From the NCBI GenBank assembly GCA_015657395.1, contig JADLKI010000009.1:94033-100016 (forward strand): DNA of 5,984 bases, written 5' to 3'. The stretch comes from Spirochaetales bacterium (GTDB lineage Bacteria; Spirochaetota; Spirochaetia; Treponematales; Rectinemataceae). The first letter of the stretch is position 1. Every line of letters begins with the position of its first letter. Of this stretch, positions 1-5,389 are shown piece after piece. A program made the position numbers and the translations under genes. A model generated the notes under the pieces. The model worked only from the letters and a program-made list of their open reading frames with translations. It was not told where the DNA came from and did no database searches.

Positions 1-1236
1 GAGTCTCCCGTGTTCGTCCTGTCGAATATATCTTCCATAGGCGCTATGGCTTCGCAATATACAGGCTTGCTTGGTATGCGCCTCGCCTGAAAGTTGTGTA
101 AGCTCATCGAGCTTTTGCTGCACAACGACGACAATATCATCTCGTATCTTCTTGTCCCTGGATGCACTTTCAGGATTCCTGACCACAATATATCGACGCA
201 TGGCGGCCGTACCTTCGTCGGTGATCACCTCCTTGATCGAAAGGCCATTCGCAAGTGTCTTATAGCGACCCTTGCGATGGAGCGCCTCCACGCTGACTCC
301 AGCACTCCCCGTTCGCAGCTTCTCACCTATGATATAATGCCCTGCGCATCGCCGCAGGACCCTTCGGTTATCGCTGGAGTTGAACCCCGCATCTTCCACC
401 ATGATGATGTTCCCAAGATTCCACTTCCCAAGATCCCGCTTTACTTCTTCCACGATATTCTGGTCACTGGTATTCCCCGGGAACACCCAGCACCGTACCG
501 GTATTCCTCCACGGGTTACCGCAAAGGCAATGGATATAAGCGGCAGCTCAGGGTGATTGTCCTTGCTATGTCCCCGTTTCCGCACTCCTTCTTCGCCAAG
601 GTCTTCATGGTCGATTTCGAAGAAGGTATTCGTAGTATCCAAAAACAAAAGATCAACATCGAGATCCATATTCTTGGATACTTCCTGAAAGATGGCATGT
701 TGAAGCTGTTCCGATGAGCCAACAAGCAGATCCATGGCACGGTAGAGCTGGTGCACCTCCACGCTCGGGAGCCCTGGAATATAAGTATTCTTTTCTACCC
801 AGTGTTCAATTGAAAGCTTTGAACCAGGGGAAAGGATTCGGGAGGAGACCATGGCAAACATGAGCCGTTCCACGGGCGTTTTATATGCTCTATCGTCGAG
901 AAGCCCTTCGACAGCCTTGTTCATCCCCAAACGTCGCCACAATGCATCCAGAAGCCAGATACCACCAAAATCACGGGCTTCGAGAAAGGTGAGCGCTTCC
1001 TCGCCAATGGCACTGCCCAAGGATGGTTCAATTCCCAATTCACCATGAGGAAGAAGCGTCGATAAAGTGACGATAAGCTTTCTGACCGCGTCGACATCGA
1101 CATCTTCAGGTTTTCCGAAGTTGTAGAGGACGATAGTTTTTGGTTTTCCGGTCTTTTCATCTCTCACGCTTTGAATAAGCTGCACATAGTGGTAGGTTTT
1201 GGAGCCCTGAACGGAGGTTGTGGTTCGTATATTCAT
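1..1236 (-). CDS. IS1634-family DDE transposase, N-terminal 412 residues (runs off left edge)
   Basis: This is the cut-and-paste recombinase of an insertion sequence. Reading the minus strand from ATG at 1236, all 412 codons to base 1 are open, so the protein is cut only by the window edge. The start resembles IS1634-type proteins (MNIRTTTSVQGSKTYHYVQL, then GKPKTIVLYNFG). The catalytic region is recognisable: the first Asp is D200 in FLDTTNTFFE, followed by GHSKDNHPELP and the GIPVRCWVFPGNTSDQ segment, and the second Asp is D282 in VEDAGFNSSDNRR. The third acidic residue should lie in the missing C-terminal part; family members are usually about 500-600 residues long. There is no convincing Shine-Dalgarno sequence before the start. 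No frameshift or stop is seen in the visible part, so the gene may be intact. An IS4-superfamily relative other than IS1634 is possible; the transposase identity itself is secure. Confidence 0.9.
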   Translation of the reverse strand, partial: MNIRTTTSVQGSKTYHYVQLIQSVRDEKTGKPKTIVLYNFGKPEDVDVDAVRKLIVTLSTLLPHGELGIEPSLGSAIGEEALTFLEARDFGGIWLLDALWRRLGMNKAVEGLLDDRAYKTPVERLMFAMVSSRILSPGSKLSIEHWVEKNTYIPGLPSVEVHQLYRAMDLLVGSSEQLQHAIFQEVSKNMDLDVDLLFLDTTNTFFEIDHEDLGEEGVRKRGHSKDNHPELPLISIAFAVTRGGIPVRCWVFPGNTSDQNIVEEVKRDLGKWNLGNIIMVEDAGFNSSDNRRVLRRCAGHYIIGEKLRTGSAGVSVEALHRKGRYKTLANGLSIKEVITDEGTAAMRRYIVVRNPESASRDKKIRDDIVVVVQQKLDELTQLSGEAHTKQACILRSHSAYGRYIRQDEHGRL

Positions 1237-1237
1237 A

Positions 1238-1300
1238 GTAATACATAGTATAGACTAATTATTCTTATTTGTATAGATATTAGTTTATATCTAGTATTAC
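1238..1300. repeat. Imperfect palindrome abutting the IS1634 transposase start codon
   Basis: Arms 1238-1259 and 1279-1300 are inverted copies, matching at 17 of 22 positions, around a 19-base AT-rich centre. The outer arm edge is one base from the ATG at 1236 of the minus-strand transposase gene. Seen: the two arms and their position. Inferred: it may be a terminal or subterminal element of the IS, or an mRNA hairpin limiting transposase expression from outside transcripts. A weak minus-strand promoter fits inside it (see separate entry). Confidence 0.6.
1247..1275 (-). promoter_or_regulatory. Possible transposase promoter inside the palindrome
   Basis: On the minus strand, TATACA (1275-1270) and TATACT (1252-1247) are separated by 17 bases. 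The -10 is a 5/6 match and the -35 a 4/6 match to sigma70 consensus. Transcription would begin near 1240, leaving almost no leader before the ATG at 1236, which agrees with the lack of a ribosome binding site. In this AT-rich stretch a chance match is quite possible. Confidence 0.3.
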
Positions 1301-1465
1301 ACCTTTAATTGTTTTGTGTGACGCGTACAATCACTTATTTGCTTTACCATAAGTAGTTGCTCTGAACCCTTAGTCATTTGCTCGCTAAACACTGTACAAC
1401 GCCAGTATAGCATATATCACATTAGCCTTTAGCACCCCAACAACAGAAGACATTCTTATTGAGTC
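1301..1465. other. Gene-free spacer between the IS1634 end and the sugar-cluster promoter
   Basis: No credible coding frame is visible on either strand. The stretch holds three loosely similar segments ending in TTGCTT or TTGCTC (about 1333-1344, 1351-1362 and 1372-1383). The true right tip of the IS1634-like element may lie here, but I cannot locate it. Confidence 0.5.
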
Positions 1466-1518
1466 TTGACAAAAAGCTTAAAAAAAACTTGACAACCAAA
1501 ATAATCAGTGCATATAAT
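1466..1518 (+). promoter_or_regulatory. Sigma70-type promoter of the aldolase/dehydrogenase cluster
   Basis: A perfect -35 TTGACA (1489-1494) and a perfect -10 TATAAT (1513-1518) are separated by 18 bases, with an A-rich tract (1479-1487) just upstream that could act as an UP-like element. A second TTGACA (1466-1471) lies 23 bases upstream but has no -10 at a usable distance. Predicted transcript start is near 1525, which leaves a leader of about 165 bases before the aldolase start. Confidence 0.75.
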
Positions 1519-1529
1519 CATCTATGATC

Positions 1530-1555
1530 TTAAATATCCATATATGGAAATTTAA
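1530..1555. promoter_or_regulatory. Operator-like palindrome at the predicted transcript start
   Basis: The core TCCATATATGGA (1537-1548) is a perfect 12-base palindrome. After one mismatched pair (1536/1549) the symmetry resumes for six more bases on each side, giving a 26-base near-palindrome. It begins about five bases after the expected transcription start of the promoter at 1489-1518, a typical place for a dimeric repressor to block transcription. No regulator gene lies in the window, so the family of the binding protein is unknown. Confidence 0.55.
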
Positions 1556-1637
1556 AAAGGGCTATTATGTAATATAATTCAAGGAGAGAAAAAGATTGTT
1601 TTATTTTTAAGAGCAAGGGTTTTTTATGCTTTTATTT

Positions 1638-1659
1638 GTAATATATAGATATATATTGC
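1638..1659 (+). other. AT-rich hairpin in the aldolase mRNA leader
   Basis: Arms 1640-1647 and 1650-1657 are perfectly complementary, with a further G-U pair and a G-C pair outside, closing on a two-base loop centre. It lies about 33 bases before the aldolase start codon and just ahead of the ribosome binding site. It may shape leader structure or be chance symmetry in an AT-rich stretch; no terminator-like U run follows it. Confidence 0.35.
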
Positions 1660-1691
1660 AATAATTCTCAAGGAAGAGAGGGATACATTTT

Positions 1692-2516
1692 ATGTTATCA
1701 AGAATTACTGGAAAATTTTTACCATGTGATGGGAAAATAAGTATTGTTGCTATGGACCATGGAATGACAGGAGCAGTAGATGGCTTTAAGAACCCGGAAG
1801 TCACCTTAAAAAAAGTTTTAAGTGGTAAGCCTGATGGGATTCTTGTGTCTCCTAATTTTGCAAGGAATTTTTGTTATGAGTTTAATGCGAATCCACATGT
1901 GCGGCTGATAATCCGAGTTGATATGATGGGAACATCTACATTGGCGGGGGTTGAGGGGAAAGAAGAATTACAGTTTTGTTATGTTGATGTTGAACAAGCT
2001 CTAAATGTTAGAGCAGATGCTATCATGTCGTTATTCATCTATGGGCGTGAGGATAAGTCGGTTTTGCTTGATAATATGAAATATCTGGCTGCTCTTTCTG
2101 AGAAATCACATCGATATAATGTGCCACATATTATGGAAGTGCCTTTCTGGGGGAAAATGTGCCCTGTTGATGATGCCGGAAAAGCTAAATTATTAGAAAA
2201 TGCTTGTCGTGTAGCTTTTGAACTTGGAGCTGATATGATAAAAGCTCCTTACCTTGCTAATAATCGTGATGCTTTTGTCAATATAACTAGCAATCTTCCT
2301 ATACCTATCATAGTTCTGGGAGGAGCTAAGACGGACTCTGAAAAAGATCTCTTGACAATGGTCAAAAATGCCTTAGATGACGGAGCGCGTGGTGTCGCAA
2401 TTGGACGGAATGTCTGGCAATCAAAGAGCCCCGATAAAATGTGTGATGCCATAAACCAAATTATTCATAAAGGAATCTCTGTCACCCAAGGATTAGAAAT
2501 ACTACAAGATAGATAA
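1692..2516 (+). CDS. Class I (Schiff-base) aldolase, DhnA/FbaB-like COG1830 family
   Basis: A 274-residue TIM-barrel aldolase of the family that includes archaeal-type fructose-bisphosphate aldolase, LsrF and 2-amino-3,7-dideoxyheptulosonate synthase; length is normal. Visible landmarks are AMDHGMTGAVDGF (residues 20-32), the LVSPNF strand (51-56), the Schiff-base lysine K184 in GADMIKAPY, and the phosphate-binding loops LGGAK (209-213) and GVAIGRNVW (234-242). It should act in the cytosol, reversibly cleaving a ketose phosphate into smaller carbonyl compounds. The segment after strand five reads MEVPFWGK (148-155) where many members have a tyrosine-containing MYPRG-like motif, so the substrate may not be fructose 1,6-bisphosphate. 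A purine-rich Shine-Dalgarno region (about 1672-1681) precedes the ATG. It is the first gene of the cluster, driven by the 1489-1518 promoter, and the dehydrogenase follows after 71 bases. Confidence 0.88.
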   Translation: MLSRITGKFLPCDGKISIVAMDHGMTGAVDGFKNPEVTLKKVLSGKPDGILVSPNFARNFCYEFNANPHVRLIIRVDMMGTSTLAGVEGKEELQFCYVDVEQALNVRADAIMSLFIYGREDKSVLLDNMKYLAALSEKSHRYNVPHIMEVPFWGKMCPVDDAGKAKLLENACRVAFELGADMIKAPYLANNRDAFVNITSNLPIPIIVLGGAKTDSEKDLLTMVKNALDDGARGVAIGRNVWQSKSPDKMCDAINQIIHKGISVTQGLEILQDR

Positions 2517-2587
2517 GTTCTTATGCTATTCACTGGATTTGTCCTATTATTTTTTAAATTAGGGATGAAAAAGGAGATCTATATATT

Positions 2588-3646
2588 ATGAAAGGAACTA
2601 CAAGGTTTGGAGTATTGGTTGCAGATAAAAGAGCAGAAGTACATAGTCATGAAATACCAGAAATAATGGCGGATGAAGTCCTGATGCATAATGTAGCCTG
2701 CAATATTTGTACTTTCGACTATCAACAATGGCTAGGATTGCGGCCACAACAACCATATCCTCAGGCTTTTGGTCATGAGGATGCAGGTATGATTGTGGCA
2801 GTAGGTCCAGAAGTCGAAAACTTAAAAACAGGGGATCATGTTGTCCCTAATATCTATTATCCATGTTTGCAGTGTCGAAATTGTCAAAATGGTTTAAATA
2901 TGCGTTTGTGTGAAAATAAAATTGAACCAGTCCATAATAAAGATAAATATGGATATTATGGTCCATATGGATGTTCACAATATAAGATCATAAAAGCAAA
3001 GCATGTGATAAAAGTGGATAAAAACGTTCCTCTAGAAGCGATCTGTTTTGTAGAACCCGTCTCTACCGCTATTCATGGGCTTAGGAAAATTCGAATAAAA
3101 GCCAATGAAAAGGTGTTAGTTATTGGAATTGGATCTATGGGTTTGTTAAATGCCCAACTTGCCCAGTATTATGGTGCTGATGTAATTATTTCAGAATTGA
3201 TGGAGAAGAAGATAGAAGTCGCCAAGAAGATGGGATTCAAAAAGATCATCAATCCACATGAGGGAAGGTTTGAAGAGCAACTAAAAGAATATACGGGAGG
3301 GAATGGACCTTCTGCTATTATCATTGCTGTTGGCGTTACACAAGCATATGAACAAGCATTTTCTGTCGGACCAGAGATGTGTAGATTCTTAATTTTTGCC
3401 GCTAACTTCCCAGCTCCTAAATGGAATATTGATCCTAATTTGGTACATTACAGGCTTTGGGAGATTTATGGAACGATAGGGTCTGCTTTGTCGGATTATC
3501 GGGAAGCCGTAGATATTATAAGTAGTGGGGCTCTTAATTTTGAAGATATTATTGAAGCTCGTTATCCGCTTGATAAGGTACAAATGGCTTTTGAACATGC
3601 AGCTAAACCTGGAAGTTATCGTGTTAACGTAACTATACCGGACTAA
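2588..3646 (+). CDS. Zinc-dependent medium-chain dehydrogenase (sorbitol/threonine dehydrogenase-like)
   Basis: A 352-residue NAD(P)-dependent alcohol/polyol dehydrogenase of normal family length. The N-terminal GroES-like domain carries catalytic-zinc ligand candidates C41 (in NICTFD), H63 and E64 (in FGHEDAG) and E156 (in FVEP), as in polyol dehydrogenases. The structural-zinc lobe has C93, C96, C99 and C108; the last gap is eight residues, one more than the common arrangement. The Rossmann domain has GIGSMG (180-185), with E203 at the end of the second strand suggesting NAD rather than NADP. Likely role: cytosolic oxidation of a sugar-alcohol or sugar hydroxyl to a ketone that feeds the preceding aldolase, perhaps after phosphorylation. 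AAGGAG (2571-2576) lies 11 bases before the ATG. No terminator separates it from the aldolase, so co-transcription is likely. The exact substrate cannot be read from sequence. Confidence 0.88.
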   Translation: MKGTTRFGVLVADKRAEVHSHEIPEIMADEVLMHNVACNICTFDYQQWLGLRPQQPYPQAFGHEDAGMIVAVGPEVENLKTGDHVVPNIYYPCLQCRNCQNGLNMRLCENKIEPVHNKDKYGYYGPYGCSQYKIIKAKHVIKVDKNVPLEAICFVEPVSTAIHGLRKIRIKANEKVLVIGIGSMGLLNAQLAQYYGADVIISELMEKKIEVAKKMGFKKIINPHEGRFEEQLKEYTGGNGPSAIIIAVGVTQAYEQAFSVGPEMCRFLIFAANFPAPKWNIDPNLVHYRLWEIYGTIGSALSDYREAVDIISSGALNFEDIIEARYPLDKVQMAFEHAAKPGSYRVNVTIPD

Positions 3647-3733
3647 AAATCTAGTTATGCATACTTAATGTAATACATCAGCAGTAAAAATATATCGAAA
3701 GATTAAAGAATTATTTCTTAACTTAATAAAATA

Positions 3734-3745
3734 AAAGGAGGTGAT
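3734..3745 (+). promoter_or_regulatory. Full-length Shine-Dalgarno sequence far upstream of the binding-protein gene
   Basis: AAAGGAGGTGAT is fully complementary to the usual 3' tail of bacterial 16S rRNA. It stands about 95 bases before the binding-protein start codon, so it cannot serve that gene directly. A second GGAGG follows at 3750-3754. It would suit a short leader reading frame (3748-3825), which is described separately. Confidence 0.45.
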
Positions 3746-3747
3746 TT

Positions 3748-3825
3748 CTGGAGGTGCCTAGGGTACTTAGGAGAATACCTTTAATCGGTGTGGAAGCTAT
3801 AAGTATTGTGGAGAAAAAATTTTGA
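3748..3825 (+). CDS. Possible leader minicistron before the sugar-binding protein
   Basis: A frame with possible non-ATG starts, CTG (3748) or GTG (3754), runs to TGA at 3823-3825. Its product would be about 23-25 residues (from GTG: VPRVLRRIPLIGVEAISIVE then KKF). CTG lies six bases and GTG twelve bases after the GGAGG core of the very strong Shine-Dalgarno sequence at 3734-3745. The stop codon lies directly at the ribosome binding site of the binding-protein gene (AAGGAG, 3825-3830), an arrangement that would suit translational coupling. There is no ATG start and no known homologue that I recognise, so this may be a chance frame. Confidence 0.25.
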   Translation: MEVPRVLRRIPLIGVEAISIVEKKF

Positions 3826-3839
3826 AGGAGAGCAGAAAA

Positions 3840-4127
3840 ATGAAGAAGTTATCTCTATTCTTAGTAGTTTTGCTTTTTTCTTTCAGCTTATTTAGCGTTA
3901 GCGGAGCCGAGAATAAACAGGTTACTATTGGCTATGTTACCATGAACATGGGCGGTGACTCCAACGTCCTTTGTTACCAAGGATTTACGAAATATGCAAA
4001 AGCAAAGGGTTGGAAAGTTAATCTTGCTGACTGTCAGGGTGACAGTACAAAAATGTCCCAATATATGATCAATTTTGTCAGCCAGAAAGTGGATGCCATA
4101 TGTGTTGTCTATAATGAGCCGCAATAA
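3840..4127 (+). pseudogene. ABC sugar-binding protein (RbsB-like), 3' end lost at the IS3 element
   Basis: This is the N-terminal third of a periplasmic substrate-binding protein of a sugar ABC importer (Peripla_BP_4/ribose-binding type). The chosen start is ATG 3840, nine bases after AAGGAG (3825-3830); the TTG at 3822 overlaps that site and is unlikely. Residues 1-21 form a signal peptide (two Lys, then a Leu/Phe/Val-rich core) with probable cleavage after SGA. Mature residues begin with the typical first strand, VTIGYVTMNMGGD, followed by the helix YQGFTKYAKAKGW, the second strand, and the MINFVSQKVDAICVV segment. Native coding ends about 4109-4114; the last residues and the TAA at 4125-4127 come from the IS3 terminus. 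Family members have about 300-350 residues, so this 95-residue remnant lacks the hinge and most of both lobes and should not bind sugar. The permease and ATPase genes expected downstream are missing. Confidence 0.85.
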
Positions 4128-4160
4128 CTGGACAGCAGAAGGCGGGAAATAAAGTGGACT
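4115..4160 (+). repeat. Left terminal inverted repeat of the IS3 element
   Basis: These 46 bases match the reverse complement of 5344-5389 at 31 positions without gaps. The outer TGAGCC is identical and the inner GTGGACT block is the strongest shared stretch. It supplies the stop codon (4125-4127) that ends the truncated binding-protein gene. Confidence 0.85.
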
Positions 4161-4197
4161 ACTCTTCCTTGCGGGACAAGAAGATGGAGGCATACAG

Positions 4198-4521
4198 TTG
4201 GGTATGAGAAAGCGGTACGACAAGGAATTCAAGGCCAAAGTAGCCTTGGAAGCCCTCAAGGGCGAAAAGACTTTGCAGGAACTGGCGATCACGTACTCGG
4301 TCCATCCGAACATGATTGCGCTCTGGAAGAAGCAGGTTCTGGAGCATGCATCGACACTGTTCGAGAAAGAAGGGAAGGATAAGGCATCAGAAGAAGCCGA
4401 ACGCCAAAAGGATGCACTGTACAAACAGATAGGCCAGCTCCAAGTGGAAAACGATTACCTTAAAAAAAATACAAACAACTGTACGGGACCGAGCCGAAAT
4501 GGTAGAAACCGATCATCCTGA
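4198..4521 (+). CDS. IS3-family transposase OrfA (helix-turn-helix)
   Basis: The DNA-binding half of the transposase, which recognises the terminal repeats. GGAGG (4186-4190) is seven bases before TTG 4198 and thirteen before ATG 4204; spacing favours TTG, while family proteins usually begin near the ATG with MRKRYDKEFKAKVALEAL. A helix-turn-helix is seen in LQELAITYSVHPNMIALWKK, followed by a coiled-coil region rich in Glu, Lys and Gln up to ENDYLKK. After the A8 tract (4462-4469) the frame continues into an Asn/Arg-rich tail with no family resemblance and stops at 4521. With one more A, the frame would end KYKQLYGTEPKW at TAG 4503-4505 and orfB would sit in the -1 frame, the usual IS3 arrangement. 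The tract is therefore the probable frameshift site and may have lost a base. Confidence 0.85.
   Translation: MGMRKRYDKEFKAKVALEALKGEKTLQELAITYSVHPNMIALWKKQVLEHASTLFEKEGKDKASEEAERQKDALYKQIGQLQVENDYLKKNTNNCTGPSRNGRNRSS
4462..4469 (+). promoter_or_regulatory. A8 slippery tract at the OrfA-OrfB switch
   Basis: Eight consecutive A bases lie at the end of the orfA coiled-coil region, where IS3 elements make the OrfAB fusion by -1 ribosomal frameshifting. From the present orfA frame, a -1 shift reaches TAG at 4503-4505, whereas the start of orfB needs the other frame. Polymerase or ribosome slippage that changes the tract by one A would restore the usual relation. Confidence 0.5.
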
Positions 4522-5333
4522 GCTCTCGATAGCGCAGCAATGCGAGATTCTGGGAATCAGCAGATCTTCCTTACTACCAACCCAAAGAATCATCAGAAGA
4601 CCCTGATTTGGCAATTCTGGAAGCTATTCTTGAGGTGCTCAATGAAAAGCCATTTTATGGGTACAGGAGAATAGCCAGAGAACTTTATTATCTTGATGTT
4701 ACCCGAAAGCACGTCAGAAGAATCATGAAGAAAGCAGGCTTGCGGGCGATCTATCCTGGGCTCCAGCTTTCCAAACCTTCCAAGGGTTCGAAGAAGTATC
4801 CATATTTGCTTAAGGGAATAAATATCTGGCTACCAAACCAGGTATGGGCGTCCGACATAACCTATATAAAGCTTTCTGGTGGATATGTATATCTGGTAAC
4901 GATTATCGATCTGTATTCCAGGAAGATCCTTGCCTGGCAGGTTTCTAATACCATGGACGCTCAGTTTTGCGTATCGGCGCTGGAAGAAGCAATTGCCCAT
5001 TATGGAGTACCTGGCATTTTCAATACGGATCAGGGAAGTCAGTTTACTTCTGACGCTTTTGTGTCGGTGCTGGAATCTCATGGAATACGTATCAGTATGG
5101 ACGGCGTAAACAGGGCACTGGACAACATCTTTGTAGAACGTTTCTGGCGATCATTGAAGTACGGAGATATTTATCTCAAAGACTATCGAACCATGACGGA
5201 ATTGAAGGCCGGTCTTGCTCGCTACCTTAGGTTTTACAACAGTGAGCGATTCCATCAATCGCTGGAGTACGAAACTCCAGATACGATCTATTGGAGCAAG
5301 TTCCTCGTAAAGAAACTCAAGAATGTAGCATGA
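4499..5333 (+). pseudogene. IS3-family transposase OrfB (rve integrase domain), frameshifted near 4570
   Basis: The catalytic half of the transposase. Its N-terminal part begins at ATG 4499, overlapping orfA, and reads MVETDHPELSIAQQCEILGI to SRSS, then leaves the frame and meets a stop near 4605. The rest is open in another frame through TGA at 5333. The expected SRSSLYYQP join appears as ...TCTTCCTTACTAC..., two bases too short, which suggests a 2-base deletion near 4570. Downstream the protein looks complete: the HTH_21-like EKPFYGYRRIAREL, then the rve domain with Asp in WASDITYI, Asp in FNTDQGSQFTS, and Glu in NIFVERFWRS exactly 35 residues after the second Asp, ending with the YNSERFHQSLEYETP segment. 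TTG 4608 could start a shorter product but has no clear ribosome site. As it stands, a full OrfB or OrfAB is not encoded. Confidence 0.85.
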
Positions 5334-5343
5334 GAGGAGATGG

Positions 5344-5389
5344 AGTCCACCTTATTTTTTGCTCTTTTCTGTCTAGACAGGTGGGCTCA
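5344..5389 (-). repeat. Right terminal inverted repeat of the IS3 element
   Basis: Inverted partner of 4115-4160 (31 of 46 identical). It contains a perfect 12-base palindrome CTGTCTAGACAG (5369-5380) that the left repeat lacks. It also supplies the TAG that ends the minus-strand gene fragment next to it. Confidence 0.85.

Larger units (their letters stand above)
1..1300 (-). mobile_element. IS1634-like insertion sequence, partial (transposase 5' half and upstream end)
   Basis: The transposase frame to base 1236, plus the palindromic sequence immediately upstream, form the transposase-proximal end of an IS1634-type element whose other end is left of the window. Without the second terminal repeat the exact boundary cannot be fixed; 1300 is the outer edge of the palindrome and is a placeholder. 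The real tip could lie anywhere between about 1240 and 1440. Some IS1634 family members are known to make unusually long target duplications, so finding the edge needs the left flank. Confidence 0.6.
4115..5389 (+). mobile_element. IS3-family insertion sequence, 1275 bp, with frameshifted OrfB
   Basis: The element begins TGAGCC and ends GGGCTCA, with TG...CA tips typical of IS3. It encodes an OrfA and an OrfB with the family's DD(35)E residues, and its length is usual for the family. The inverted similarity extends five bases beyond these tips (TATAA left, TTATA right), so the true ends could instead be 4110 and 5394. Neither choice gives a direct target duplication: the 3-base flanks are TAA and TTA for the inner ends. 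Reading-frame damage in orfB makes the copy probably non-autonomous. Confidence 0.85.

Noticed and set aside
94..717. Plus-strand open frame of about 207 codons
   Set aside because: It lies wholly opposite the IS1634 transposase frame, has no ribosome site or family motifs, and its existence follows from the codon use of the minus-strand gene.
1604..1640. Possible rho-independent terminator or attenuator in the aldolase leader
   Set aside because: The stem is only about seven pairs with one G-U and an 11-base loop, has little G+C, and the following T tract is interrupted. Too weak to call.
2541..2566. Possible hairpin between the aldolase and dehydrogenase genes
   Set aside because: CCTA/TAGG gives only four solid pairs in AT-rich sequence with no following T run; not a convincing terminator.
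3888..4424. Minus-strand frame of 178 codons across the binding-protein/IS3 joint
   Set aside because: It spans two unrelated pieces of DNA on the opposite strand of real genes, so it cannot be an ancestral gene.
4608..5333. TTG 4608 as the true start of OrfB
   Set aside because: The family-specific N-terminal segment lies upstream in another frame (from 4499), and no ribosome site precedes 4608. It is just the first usable codon after the frameshift.
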